From Thermocaproicibacter sp041859875 (GTDB lineage Bacteria; Bacillota; Clostridia; Oscillospirales; Acutalibacteraceae), in the NCBI GenBank assembly GCA_041859875.1, contig JBFLFY010000007.1, forward strand, positions 1 through 64,000: a DNA stretch of 64,000 nt, in the 5' to 3' direction. Both the position numbers and the translations under genes were made by a program. Each line of letters opens with the position of its first letter. The first letter of the stretch is position 1. The notes beneath the pieces are model-generated. The model saw only the letters and a list, made by a program, of their open reading frames with translations. It had not been told where the DNA came from and ran no database searches. Below are positions 17,919-26,394 of the stretch, piece after piece.

Positions 17919-18188
17919 CTAAATGCGGTGCATGGCATTAAAAATGTCTTCATGCATAACGTGCACGTCAAGATTCATTTTTTTGCCGGATTCGGTCAGC
18001 TCATCTGCAAGCTGGCTGAATGGGACCGAACATTTTGAAATATCTACAAGCATAATCATTGCAAAAAGGTCCTGCATAACAGACTGCGTCACTTCGGTAA
18101 CATTTACCTTGTTTTTAGCGCAGAGAGTGGAAACACGGGCCAAAATTCCAACCATATCTTTGCCAATTACAGTTATTACAGCACGCAT
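17919..18188 (-). CDS. ACT-domain protein UPF0237
   Basis: An 89-aa stand-alone ACT domain. MRAVITVIGKDMVGILARVS at the N terminus is the ligand-binding beta-alpha turn of ACT domains, and the rest follows the beta-alpha-beta pattern. ATG at 18188 has GGAGG 8 nt upstream, better than a start at 18203. It probably senses an amino acid and acts on the UPF0210 partner encoded next. Which ligand is unknown. Confidence 0.9.
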   Translation of the reverse strand: MRAVITVIGKDMVGILARVSTLCAKNKVNVTEVTQSVMQDLFAMIMLVDISKCSVPFSQLADELTESGKKMNLDVHVMHEDIFNAMHRI

Positions 18189-18233
18189 TATTACAGCCTC
18201 CAACTTTCATCTACTTCACATAAATTATTTTTA

Positions 18234-18262
18234 ATTATGCGCGGGAATGGCTTTTTTGTCAA
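18234..18262 (-). promoter_or_regulatory. Promoter of the UPF0237-UPF0210 operon
   Basis: Minus-strand exact TTGACA (18257-18262), 17-nt spacer, -10 CATAAT (18234-18239). Confidence 0.65.
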
Positions 18263-18469
18263 GCATTCACGAATTAATAGGTACATAATGGCAATCTGCT
18301 AAAAAAAACAAAAGCGATGTTTCCTGAAATCTCTCTTTTTCATCTATAATAACGCCGTGCAATATGCTAGTATTAGATAATAGCTAATAGTAAAAAATGC
18401 CGTGAAGGAAGGAGGTAAATACTTTTTGAGAAACAAACGGCGACAGCTAGCCAAATGGAGGCAAAATGA

Positions 18470-19282
18470 ATGAATTTTAGATATGAAGCGGACAGCCACA
18501 TCCATACCGATTGCAGTAGAGATGCCGTGGATACCGCAATGATGATGTGTGAAAATGCAGCGCGTCTTGGTTTTTATGCAATCACAATAACGGATCACTG
18601 TGAGTGCAATGTTTTTAAAAGTGAAGGGTACAACAAGACAATTCTGCAGTCCTATTTTGAGGCAAAGAAGGCGGCAGCAGCTTTCGGTGGTAGACTTCAT
18701 GTTTTTACAGGCGTAGAGCTTGGGCAGCCGATGCAGAACAGCAAAGCGGCAGAAAAAGTCCTTAATTCCTGCGACTTTGACTTTGCGCTGGCTTCCGTAC
18801 ATAATGTAAGGGGTAAAGAGGATTTTTACAGCCTCGATTATTCAAAGGAAAATGTAGACGAACTTCTCACACAGTATTTTGACGAAATTATGGAAACGAT
18901 AGAGTGGGGTAAGTTCGATGCTCTTGCTCACTTGACTTATCCGTGGCGTTACATAGAAGGGGAGCATCAGTTGCAGATTCCTATGGAAAAATGGAATTCG
19001 CGTATCGACGAAGTCCTGCGTGCACTGATAGCCAAGAAAATAGCGCTGGAAGTAAATACTTCTGGGTTTCGCCAGAAGATGGGAGTATCTATGCCGGATT
19101 TTCCGGTACTGCAGCGTTACCGCAAACTTGGTGGAAAATTGGTGACACTAGGTTCAGACGCACACCGCTGGGCCGATGTAGGAGCCGGGATTGAGCAGGG
19201 GCTTTCCATTTTGCACAAAGCGGGTTTTAACCATTTTATGATTTATTCCGCACATCAGCCGCAGGCGCTTCCAATCGGGTAG
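18470..19282 (+). CDS. PHP-domain phosphatase, histidinol-phosphatase (HisJ) family
   Basis: A 270-aa PHP metal-dependent phosphoesterase. The first metal motif HIHTD (H11, H13) is followed by ITDHCE (about 42-47), a Glu in TGVELG, the AHLTYP histidine and SDAHRWADVG near the C terminus, the usual trinuclear-site set. The family includes histidinol-phosphate phosphatase, but no other his gene is in the window, so the substrate is open. ATG at 18470 has GGAGG 8 nt upstream. A 15-codon TTG-start reading frame with a strong SD (18426-18473) overlaps this start and could be a leader peptide. No clear promoter was found. Confidence 0.85.
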   Translation: MNFRYEADSHIHTDCSRDAVDTAMMMCENAARLGFYAITITDHCECNVFKSEGYNKTILQSYFEAKKAAAAFGGRLHVFTGVELGQPMQNSKAAEKVLNSCDFDFALASVHNVRGKEDFYSLDYSKENVDELLTQYFDEIMETIEWGKFDALAHLTYPWRYIEGEHQLQIPMEKWNSRIDEVLRALIAKKIALEVNTSGFRQKMGVSMPDFPVLQRYRKLGGKLVTLGSDAHRWADVGAGIEQGLSILHKAGFNHFMIYSAHQPQALPIG

Positions 19283-19315
19283 CGGCATTAAAAATTTAGA
19301 GAGGATCGTTGTATT

Positions 19316-19801
19316 ATGGATCAGTTATTATCCCTTTTGAGTGACAATGCACGCCTTACAACAAAACAGCTTGCCGTAATGCTGAACCTTACGGAAGCCG
19401 AGGTAGCTGAAAAAATATCGGCGTATGAAAAGCAGGGAATTATCCGAGGGTACAAAGCACTGGTCAACTGGGAAAAAATTGATAAAAACAAGGCGAGCGC
19501 ATTAATTGAACTGCGCGTTTCCCCAAAGCGCGACCGTGGCTTTGATGAAATTGCCAACCGTATTATGCAGTTTGATGAGGTAGAGAGTGTTTACCTGATG
19601 TCTGGTGGCTTTGATTTGGCTGTTAAAGTTCACGGAAAGAGTATGCAGGATATTGCCATGTTTGTTATGAGGCGCCTTTCCACCCTTGATTCCGTCCTTT
19701 CAACATCCACGCATTTCATTCTGACGCGTTACAAAGACGATGGCATTGTTATGAATTCTGAAGATGAGCAGGATGAGAGAAGGAGTGTCTTCAGTGATTG
19801 A
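19316..19801 (+). CDS. Lrp/AsnC-family transcriptional regulator (AlaR-like)
   Basis: A 161-aa regulator. The N-terminal HTH (residues ~1-50, TTKQLAVMLNLTEAEVAEKI) is followed by an RAM/ligand domain with VESVYLMSGGFDLAVKV (about 84-100). The gene overlaps the next aminotransferase gene by 8 nt. This arrangement matches the Bacillus subtilis yugG-yugH (alaR-alaT) pair, in which the regulator controls alanine transaminase. That assignment is by synteny and size only. Confidence 0.85.
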   Translation: MDQLLSLLSDNARLTTKQLAVMLNLTEAEVAEKISAYEKQGIIRGYKALVNWEKIDKNKASALIELRVSPKRDRGFDEIANRIMQFDEVESVYLMSGGFDLAVKVHGKSMQDIAMFVMRRLSTLDSVLSTSTHFILTRYKDDGIVMNSEDEQDERRSVFSD

Positions 19802-20972
19802 TTACCAGAATGTGCTGAACCATGAAGTTCAGAGCCTTCAGCCTTCCGGTATCCGCCGCTTTTTCGATATTGCCAGCGAAATGGATAACGTTATTTCGCT
19901 CTCTATTGGCGAACCGGATTTCACAACTCCATGGCATGTACGCCAGGAAGCTATCCGTTCCCTTGAAGATGGGAAAACATGGTATTCCCCCAACCGTGGT
20001 TTTCTGAAACTGCGTGAGGGAATCAGCCACTTTGTAAAGCTTCATTATCATATTGATTATGATTCGAAAACGGAGATCCTCGTTACGGTCGGCGGCAGTG
20101 AAGCAATTGATCTTGCGCTGCGCTGTTTGATTTCACCGGGCGATGAAGTCTTAATTCCTGAGCCTAGCTTTGTTTGCTACAAGCCGCTTACTGTTATGGC
20201 CCACGGTGTTCCGGTTGTGATTGAAACAAAGCAGGAAAACAATTTCCGCCTTACCCCGGAAGCCCTGCGCGAAAAAATCACGCCGAAAACGAAATTGCTG
20301 ATTCTTCCATACCCAAACAATCCAACCGGCGCTGTTATGCATCGAAGCGACCTTGAAAAAATTGCTGAAATTGTACAAGAAAATCATTTAGTGGTTCTTT
20401 CAGATGAAATTTACAGTGAGCTGACTTATGGTGATTCCCGTCATGTGTCGTTTGCTTCCCTGGATGGGATGAGGGAACGTACGGTATTGATAAACGGTTT
20501 TTCTAAGACGTTTGCCATGACGGGCTGGCGCCTCGGCTATGCTGCAGCGCCGCAGCCGATTATTAAGCAGATGACAAAGCTGCATCAGTTTGGAATCATG
20601 AGCGCGCCGACTACCGCACAGTATGGCGCGTTAGAAGCGCTGAAGAATGGCGAAAGCGATATTGTAGAAATGCGTGAGCAGTATGATATGCGGCGCCGCA
20701 TGATTGTCAGTGGATTTAATGCGATGGGCCTTTCTTGCTTTGAACCGGAAGGGGCGTTTTACGTCTTCCCATGCATTAAAAGCACGGGCCTTTCATCGGA
20801 AGAGTTCTGCAAGCAGCTTATTTGTGACGAAAGAGTTGCGGTTGTTCCGGGCAATGCCTTTGGTGCTTGTGGGGAAGGGTATGTGCGTGTCTCCTATTCT
20901 TACTCAACAAAACATATTACAGAGGCGCTTAATCGTATTGAACATTTTGTAAAGACTCGGAAGGGTAAGTAA
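19794..20972 (+). CDS. PLP-dependent aminotransferase class I/II (AlaT-like)
   Basis: A 392-aa fold-type I aminotransferase. Visible: SIGEPDFTTP near the N terminus (substrate), NPTGA (about 183-187), the PLP Lys in NGFSKTFAMTGWRLGY (about 238-253) and the carboxylate-binding Arg near the C terminus. The start is GTG at 19794, with AAGGAG 8 nt upstream and an 8-nt overlap with the regulator gene. ATG at 19764 or 19773 would extend the overlap and lacks an SD. By analogy with YugH/AlaT it may make alanine from pyruvate; aspartate or aromatic activity is possible. Confidence 0.85.
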   Translation: MIDYQNVLNHEVQSLQPSGIRRFFDIASEMDNVISLSIGEPDFTTPWHVRQEAIRSLEDGKTWYSPNRGFLKLREGISHFVKLHYHIDYDSKTEILVTVGGSEAIDLALRCLISPGDEVLIPEPSFVCYKPLTVMAHGVPVVIETKQENNFRLTPEALREKITPKTKLLILPYPNNPTGAVMHRSDLEKIAEIVQENHLVVLSDEIYSELTYGDSRHVSFASLDGMRERTVLINGFSKTFAMTGWRLGYAAAPQPIIKQMTKLHQFGIMSAPTTAQYGALEALKNGESDIVEMREQYDMRRRMIVSGFNAMGLSCFEPEGAFYVFPCIKSTGLSSEEFCKQLICDERVAVVPGNAFGACGEGYVRVSYSYSTKHITEALNRIEHFVKTRKGK

Positions 20973-20973
20973 G

Positions 20974-21825
20974 ATGGAACTTCTGGCTCCAGCTAAAATC
21001 AATCTTTCGCTTGACATTTTGGGCCGCAGACCGGATGGCTACCATGATTTGCGAATGGTCATGCAGAGTATTTCCCTGTATGACCGCGTTTCGCTGGAAT
21101 CTGCTGAAAAAGCAGGCATTGGGGTATGCTGCAGCGAAGACAGTGTTCCCTGCAATAAAACAAATACAGTTGTGCGTGCAGCAAATGCCTTTGTTTGCGC
21201 AACTGGAATTCAGCCAAAAGGGCTGCTGTTTCGAATTGAAAAGATAATTCCCCAGCAGGCTGGGCTCGGCGGAGGCAGCGCTGACGCTGCCGCTGCACTG
21301 AAGCTTCTAAATGGAAAATACCGTACTGGTCTTTCGCTTCAAGACTTGCAGCAGATTGGACTGCAGGCAGGCGCTGATATTCCGTTTTGCCTGCAAGGCG
21401 GTACGGCTCTTATAGAAGGTATCGGTGAGAAAGTGAAACCGCTGCCGGAAATGCCGCATTGTAAGATTGTGGTTTGCCGTCCATCCGTTGGTATTAGCAC
21501 AAAAGAGGCCTATGAGGCATTTGACCATTCCGGTATCCATGTTTCGCAGTATTCTGCCAAGATTATGGATGGGCTGAATAATGGCAGCCTAAAACAAGTT
21601 GCTGCAAACCTTGGAAATGTGTTTGAACTGACTCAACAAGTCCCACAGGAAATTCATAAAATTGAGCAAATTATGCTGACGTCTGGTGCGTCTGGTGCCT
21701 GTATGACTGGGAGCGGCTCTGCAGTTTTCGGCCTATTCCGTGAACTTGAAAGCGCCAAAGCCTGCAGGGCATCGCTTGGCGGAAAGTATCCTTTTGTTTT
21801 TCTCTGCCGTCCGGTTTTCGGGTGA
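20974..21825 (+). CDS. ispE: 4-diphosphocytidyl-2-C-methyl-D-erythritol kinase
   Basis: A 283-aa GHMP kinase of the MEP isoprenoid pathway, phosphorylating CDP-methylerythritol. It has N-terminal PAKINLSLDILGRRPDGYHDL, the ATP loop QQAGLGGGSADAAAAL (about 92-107) and the C-terminal GSGSAVFGLF motif. It starts one base after the aminotransferase stop and probably shares its transcript. A prenyl diphosphate synthase gene at 54349 uses the products of this pathway. Confidence 0.95.
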   Translation: MELLAPAKINLSLDILGRRPDGYHDLRMVMQSISLYDRVSLESAEKAGIGVCCSEDSVPCNKTNTVVRAANAFVCATGIQPKGLLFRIEKIIPQQAGLGGGSADAAAALKLLNGKYRTGLSLQDLQQIGLQAGADIPFCLQGGTALIEGIGEKVKPLPEMPHCKIVVCRPSVGISTKEAYEAFDHSGIHVSQYSAKIMDGLNNGSLKQVAANLGNVFELTQQVPQEIHKIEQIMLTSGASGACMTGSGSAVFGLFRELESAKACRASLGGKYPFVFLCRPVFG

Positions 21826-21872
21826 CAGCAGAAATAAATTTAATAAGGCTGACTTTGAAAGGGGCTAATGGC

Positions 21873-22232
21873 ATGGATGAGAAAAAGAATCTTGGGTTTG
21901 AAGTAATGCATATAGGCATTAACTGTAGCAGTGCAGAAGAAGCCGAAAAAGCGGCAAAGCATTTAGAAGACCTTTTCGGCTTTGAAACAAAGGAAACCCC
22001 GGTTTCGTATTTTTCAAGCAGCAGGGTTGAAATTATGAAAAAGGACGGAGCAGGGAAGAACGGGCATATTGCCATTGGAACAAACGACATCCATGCCGCA
22101 ATGGACTATCTGAAGGGAAGAGGCTGTGAATTTAATGAAAAAAGCGCATCTTACCGTCCAGATGGCAGCTTAAAGCTTATCTACCTGAAAAATGAAATTG
22201 CTGGGTTTGCATTTCATTTACTGCAGAAGTAA
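21873..22232 (+). CDS. VOC-superfamily (glyoxalase fold) protein
   Basis: A 119-aa single VOC domain: VMHIGINCSS at the start, then a beta-alpha-beta-beta-beta module repeated twice, with GHIAIGTNDIHAAMDYL in the second half and GFAFHLLQK at the end. ATG at 21873 has AAAGGGG 8 nt upstream; a GTG at 21822 lies inside ispE and lacks an SD. Metal ligands are not fully evident, so the reaction is unknown. Relatives are often annotated as aldolase-associated proteins without experimental support. Confidence 0.75.
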   Translation: MDEKKNLGFEVMHIGINCSSAEEAEKAAKHLEDLFGFETKETPVSYFSSSRVEIMKKDGAGKNGHIAIGTNDIHAAMDYLKGRGCEFNEKSASYRPDGSLKLIYLKNEIAGFAFHLLQK

Positions 22233-22262
22233 AACTGGTTGCCTGCATTTAGATGCAGAAAA

Positions 22263-22311
22263 GCGGCCGGTTCGAAAGGAGCATCCTTTCAAACCGGCCG
22301 CCTGTTTTTTT
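22263..22311. terminator. Strong bidirectional terminator
   Basis: A 17-bp stem with one mismatch (22263-22280 with 22284-22301) is followed by seven T (22305-22311). A T-run on the other strand also suits the convergent upp gene. Confidence 0.85.
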
Positions 22312-22319
22312 AAATTGTT

Positions 22320-22970
22320 TTAAAGAGTACCGAAAATGCGGTCGCCCGCATCACCAAGGCCTGGAACAATATATCCATTTTCATTCAGATGGTCATCGAC
22401 CGCTGCGCAGTAAAGCTGTACATCCGGATGCGCCTTCGTAAAGGCTTCGATTCCTTCCGGTGCAGCAATGATGCACATAAACTTAATGCTCTTTGGATGA
22501 CTGCGCTTAATGATTGTTACGGCGTCAATGGATGAGCCGCCGGTTGCAAGCATCGGGTCAAGCACAATTACTTCACGCTGGTCAATGTCAAGCGGAAGCT
22601 TGCTGTAATACTGCACCGGCTTCAGCGTCTTTGGGTCGCGGTAAAGCCCAATATGACCGACTTTTGCTGCCGGAACAAGTGAAAGTACACCGTCAACCAT
22701 GCCAAGGCCTGCGCGCAGAATCGGAATAAATGCAAGTTTGCGCCCAGCAATCACTTTCGCTTTTGCATGATCTTTTACCGGGGTATCGATTGTGGTTTCT
22801 TCCAATGGGAGATCGCGCGTTGCTTCATAGCAAAGCAGCATGGCAATTTCGCTTACCAGCTGGCGAAAATCTCTTGAACCGGTATTTTTATCTCTCAGGT
22901 AGGTCAGTTTATGCTGGATCAGAGGATGATCCATGATAAAAACCTGACCTCCAAAATTTTGATTTTCCAT
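22320..22970 (-). CDS. upp: Uracil phosphoribosyltransferase
   Basis: A 216-aa pyrimidine salvage enzyme: uracil + PRPP to UMP. The PRPP loop is seen as VIVLDPMLATGGSSIDAV (about 135-152), and the uracil-binding GYIVPGLGDAGDR lies near the C terminus. ATG at 22970 has GGAGG 8 nt upstream. It is the last gene of the run fhs-tsaE-tsaB-rpiB-upp. Confidence 0.95.
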   Translation of the reverse strand: MENQNFGGQVFIMDHPLIQHKLTYLRDKNTGSRDFRQLVSEIAMLLCYEATRDLPLEETTIDTPVKDHAKAKVIAGRKLAFIPILRAGLGMVDGVLSLVPAAKVGHIGLYRDPKTLKPVQYYSKLPLDIDQREVIVLDPMLATGGSSIDAVTIIKRSHPKSIKFMCIIAAPEGIEAFTKAHPDVQLYCAAVDDHLNENGYIVPGLGDAGDRIFGTL

Positions 22971-22995
22971 ATTCTTTTCCTCCGTTGTCTGTTTC

Positions 22996-23439
22996 TTAAA
23001 GCTCACCGCGCTCAATCGCGGCAATTTCATCAATCCTTCTCTGATGACGTCCGCCGTCAAAAGGAGTATTCAAAAAGAGCTTCGAAAATTCAACGGCCTG
23101 TTCTTCATTAATGACTCGGCCGCCAAGGCAAAGAATGTTTGCGTTATTGTGGTGGCGTGTAATTTCTGCACAGTAAGCGTCAGCACAAACAGCTGCACGG
23201 ATTCCTTTTACTTTATTGGCTGCCATGCTCATGCCAATTCCTGTTCCACAGCAGAGGATTCCCTTGTCTGCGTTGCCGTCGGCAATAAAATGAGCTACTT
23301 TTGCAGCGATTGGCGCATAATCAACGGATTCTTCGCTGTTGGTGCCAAAATCTGTGTACTCGACTTTTTCCGAATCAAGGTACTTCTTGATAGCTTCTTT
23401 CAGGCGATAACCGCCGTGGTCAGCTCCTAATGCGATCAT
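22996..23439 (-). CDS. rpiB: Ribose-5-phosphate isomerase B
   Basis: A 147-aa isomerase of ribose-5-P and ribulose-5-P, which supplies PRPP precursors to the neighbouring upp. Motifs: ALGADHGGYRLKE at the N terminus, catalytic Cys in GILCCGTGIGMSMAANK (about 60-76) and NNANILCLGGRVI (about 97-109). The ATG overlaps the stop of tsaB as ATGA, implying translational coupling. Allose-6-phosphate isomerase activity occurs in some relatives. Confidence 0.93.
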   Translation of the reverse strand: MIALGADHGGYRLKEAIKKYLDSEKVEYTDFGTNSEESVDYAPIAAKVAHFIADGNADKGILCCGTGIGMSMAANKVKGIRAAVCADAYCAEITRHHNNANILCLGGRVINEEQAVEFSKLFLNTPFDGGRHQRRIDEIAAIERGEL

Positions 23440-24149
23440 TTTTTTAACCCCTTTGTTTTTTTATTATTCAGAGCACGTTCTGCCTGTGCCGGGCGTAAAT
23501 AAACCGGAAGCAAAGAAGCTGCGGTTTCTGTTTTTCCCTTGGCACAGGTTAAGGCCGCTGCTTTGGCAACACCGCTTGCTCGTTGGTAAATCAACGGCTC
23601 AGGGGGCAGGGATGCTCCTATAGCCTGAAACCCTTGCTTATTATAACACAGTTTTGCGCCATCACCAACAAGGAACAGTGGCTTGGGATATTTTTCGCAC
23701 TCTTTTGCTAAATCATTTGCCGCAATGGCCCGGTCTTCTGTAAGGCGTTCCAGCTTTTTACCATCTGCTTTGAAAATGGCGTTATAGACTTGACCGCAGC
23801 GGGCATCCATAACAGCGCAGACAGTGCAGTTAATATGTGCCAGATTCCACGCCATGGCTTCTAGTGCAGAAACGCCAATGCAGGGCTTATCAAGCGGAAA
23901 AGCTAAGCCTTTTATGCTGGCAACGCCAATGCGGATGCCTGTAAAAGAACCGGGCCCGGCTGAAACAGCAAAAAGGTCAATATCTTTTGTGGAAACTTTC
24001 GTGCTTTGAAGAAGTCCCTGTATCATTGGCATCAGTGTTTGGCTGTGCGTCAAACCAACATTACAATAAAATTCACCAAGGATTTTCCCATCCAAGGTAA
24101 GTGCCGCGGAAGCGGCGGCGGCCGAAGAATCGACCGAAAGTATTAACAT
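23436..24149 (-). CDS. tsaB: tRNA threonylcarbamoyladenosine biosynthesis protein TsaB
   Basis: A 237-aa ASKHA-fold partner of TsaD in t6A37 tRNA modification. The N terminus LILSVDSSAAAASAAL and the AGPGSFTGIRIGVASIKGL motif (about 70-88) are diagnostic. Start at 24149; a longer reading would run deep into tsaE. It overlaps tsaE by 7 nt and rpiB by 4 nt. The canonical tsaD is not in this window; the TsaD-like gene at 52002 looks like a paralogue. Confidence 0.93.
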   Translation of the reverse strand: MLILSVDSSAAAASAALTLDGKILGEFYCNVGLTHSQTLMPMIQGLLQSTKVSTKDIDLFAVSAGPGSFTGIRIGVASIKGLAFPLDKPCIGVSALEAMAWNLAHINCTVCAVMDARCGQVYNAIFKADGKKLERLTEDRAIAANDLAKECEKYPKPLFLVGDGAKLCYNKQGFQAIGASLPPEPLIYQRASGVAKAAALTCAKGKTETAASLLPVYLRPAQAERALNNKKTKGLKK

Positions 24150-24574
24150 AGAGTCACTCCGTCCATTGAAATCATGCGCTCGTTTTCTGTGCTGCCCTGC
24201 TGCAGGTGAATGTGAATAGCATCCTCCGGGAGAGCGTTCTCTATATTTTCGCTCCATTCAACGACAAGAACACCATCCGCAGCGTCAAGATAATCGAAAA
24301 AGCCAGTTGAGTACAGGTCGTTCCAGCTTTCAACACGGTACATATCGAAATGGTAAATTGGGAGGCGGCCGGCGTACTCATGTATGAGCGCAAAAGTTGG
24401 GCTGCAAACGCCGCCTTCAATTCCAAGCCCGCGTGCAATTCCACGTGTCAATGCGGTTTTACCGGCGCCCATTTCGCCGTAAAGGGCCAATACGGTTCCA
24501 GGCTTTAGCTTCTGCGCGAGTTTTTCACCAAGCGCTTCAGTTTCTGTTGGGGATTCCGTTACGAAATTTTGCAT
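24143..24574 (-). CDS. tsaE: tRNA threonylcarbamoyladenosine biosynthesis ATPase TsaE
   Basis: A 143-aa P-loop ATPase of the t6A machinery. Walker A is YGEMGAGKTALTRGIA (about 33-48), and LVVEWSENIE (about 105-114) matches the family. ATG at 24574 has AGGTG 5 nt upstream, 15 nt after fhs. Confidence 0.94.
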   Translation of the reverse strand: MQNFVTESPTETEALGEKLAQKLKPGTVLALYGEMGAGKTALTRGIARGLGIEGGVCSPTFALIHEYAGRLPIYHFDMYRVESWNDLYSTGFFDYLDAADGVLVVEWSENIENALPEDAIHIHLQQGSTENERMISMDGVTLC

Positions 24575-24589
24575 GGTTTCACCTGTTTA

Positions 24590-26257
24590 TTAAAAGAGTC
24601 CGGTAATTCTGCCGTTTTCATCCACGTCAATATTTTCGGCGGCAGGATGTTTTGGCAGCCCCGGCATGGTTAAAATGCTGCCGGCATATGCAACAACGAA
24701 ACCCGCGCCGTTGTTCAGCTTAATATCACGAATTGTTATGCGAAAACCAGTTGGACGCCCCAGAAGTTTTGGATTGTCGGAAAGGGAATACTGAGTTTTA
24801 GCAATGCAGACCGGAAGTTTGTCGGCACCGAGCGCTTCAGCATCTTTCAGCGATTTCAAAGCTTTTGGCGTGTAATCTACGCCATCTGCACCATAAATTT
24901 CACGGCAGACAGTTTCAATTTTTTCTTTAGTTGGCATATCGTCAGGGTAGAGGCAGCGAAATCCTGAAGGCTGTTCCGCCATACGGCAGACTTTTTCGGC
25001 AAGATCACGGCCGCCTTCACCGCCTTTGGCAAAGACTTCGCACAGCGAAAATTCTGCACCGTTCTGTTTGCAGAAATCTTCAATATACTTTAGCTCTTTT
25101 GGAGAGTCATTTTCAAAGCGGTTAATAGCAACGACAACTGGAACACCAAATTTTTTTAGGTTCCCAATGTGTGCGCCAAGGTTTACAATTCCCTTTTTCA
25201 GCGCTTCCATGTTTTCCGCTGAAGTTTCTGCCTTTGGTACGCCGCCGTTGTATTTCAGTGCGCGCGCCGTAGCGACGAGGACAACGGCATCTGGGTGGAT
25301 TCCGGCAAAGCGGCACTTAATGTCCATAAATTTTTCAGCACCAAGGTCGGAACCGAATCCGGCTTCCGTGACGCAGTAATCTCCAAGCTTAAGGGCGAAG
25401 CGGGTTGCACGGACGGAGTTGCAACCGTGGGCAATGTTTGCGAAAGGACCGCCGTGGATGATAGCAGGAGTCCCATCCAGCGTCTGAACAAGGTTTGGCT
25501 TTACGGCATCTTTCAGCAAAGCGGTCATGGCGCCTTCGGCTTTCAAGTCGTGTGCATAAACAGGCTGGCCGGAATATGTGTAGGCTACGAGCATACGCCC
25601 GAGGCGCTTTTTTAAATCCATTAGGTCGGAAGCAAGACAGAAAGCAGCCATAACTTCTGTCGCAACAGAGATGCAGAAAGAATCTTCGCGCGGCACGCCG
25701 CTTGTTTTTCCGCCGAGGCCGGAAATAAGGCCGCGCAGCTGCCGGTCGTTCATATCCATGCAGCGGGGCAGAAGAATTCTCCGGGGGTCGATTCCAAGCT
25801 CATTGCCTTGTTGGATGTGGTTGTCCAGCATCGCACAGAGAAGATTATTTGCCGATGTAATTGCGTGAAAATCGCCGGTAAAGTGCAGATTGATTTCTTC
25901 CATAGGGATGACCTGGGCGTAACCGCCGCCCGCAGCACCACCCTTAATTCCAAAGACAGGCCCAAGGGAAGGCTCACGCAGCGCGAGCACCGCGTTTTTG
26001 CCAAGTTTCGCCATAGCTTCCGCCAACCCAACAGAAACCGTTGTTTTTCCTTCACCGGCAGGAGTGGGGTTAATAGCTGTCACTAAAATGAGCTTCCCGT
26101 TTTTTTTGCCGGAGAGCCTTTGATACAGTGAGTCATTCAATTTTGCCTTGTAGCGGCCGTACGGCTCATATTCCTCTTCCCGTATGCCAAGTCCAGAAGC
26201 AATCTGTGCAATCGGCTTTGGCTGTGCTTGCTGAGCAATCTCAAGATCCGATAACAT
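24590..26257 (-). CDS. fhs: Formate-tetrahydrofolate ligase
   Basis: A 555-aa enzyme: formate + ATP + THF to 10-formyl-THF, feeding purine and formyl-Met synthesis (or the methyl branch of acetogenesis, for which nothing else is seen here). P-loop TPAGEGKTT (65-73) is followed by EPSLGPVFGIKGGAAGGGYAQ split around residue 100 and CLASDLMDLKKRLG in the middle. ATG at 26257 is preferred over an in-frame TTG at 26272, which lies in the GGGGG SD. Length matches the family. Confidence 0.96.
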   Translation of the reverse strand: MLSDLEIAQQAQPKPIAQIASGLGIREEEYEPYGRYKAKLNDSLYQRLSGKKNGKLILVTAINPTPAGEGKTTVSVGLAEAMAKLGKNAVLALREPSLGPVFGIKGGAAGGGYAQVIPMEEINLHFTGDFHAITSANNLLCAMLDNHIQQGNELGIDPRRILLPRCMDMNDRQLRGLISGLGGKTSGVPREDSFCISVATEVMAAFCLASDLMDLKKRLGRMLVAYTYSGQPVYAHDLKAEGAMTALLKDAVKPNLVQTLDGTPAIIHGGPFANIAHGCNSVRATRFALKLGDYCVTEAGFGSDLGAEKFMDIKCRFAGIHPDAVVLVATARALKYNGGVPKAETSAENMEALKKGIVNLGAHIGNLKKFGVPVVVAINRFENDSPKELKYIEDFCKQNGAEFSLCEVFAKGGEGGRDLAEKVCRMAEQPSGFRCLYPDDMPTKEKIETVCREIYGADGVDYTPKALKSLKDAEALGADKLPVCIAKTQYSLSDNPKLLGRPTGFRITIRDIKLNNGAGFVVAYAGSILTMPGLPKHPAAENIDVDENGRITGLF

Positions 26258-26288
26258 TCCTGTTTCCCCCAATTACATTAATAATAAA

Positions 26289-26294
26289 ATTATA
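26289..26294 (-). promoter_or_regulatory. Possible -10 box of the fhs operon
   Basis: A TATAAT on the minus strand about 30 nt upstream of fhs; no convincing -35 box accompanies it. Confidence 0.35.
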
Positions 26295-26344
26295 ACACAA
26301 TACCCGATAATAAGAAATAGTGGGCCGCAAAATTGCGGACTTCC

Positions 26345-26373
26345 TTGCAAGTTCCTGAAATCCATCCTATAAT
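26345..26373 (+). promoter_or_regulatory. Promoter of the SEDS-family gene
   Basis: TTGCAA (26345-26350), 17-nt spacer, exact TATAAT (26368-26373), 21 nt before the start codon, so the 5' UTR is very short. Confidence 0.6.
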
Positions 26374-26394
26374 AATGCTGAAAGAGGTGAAGCC

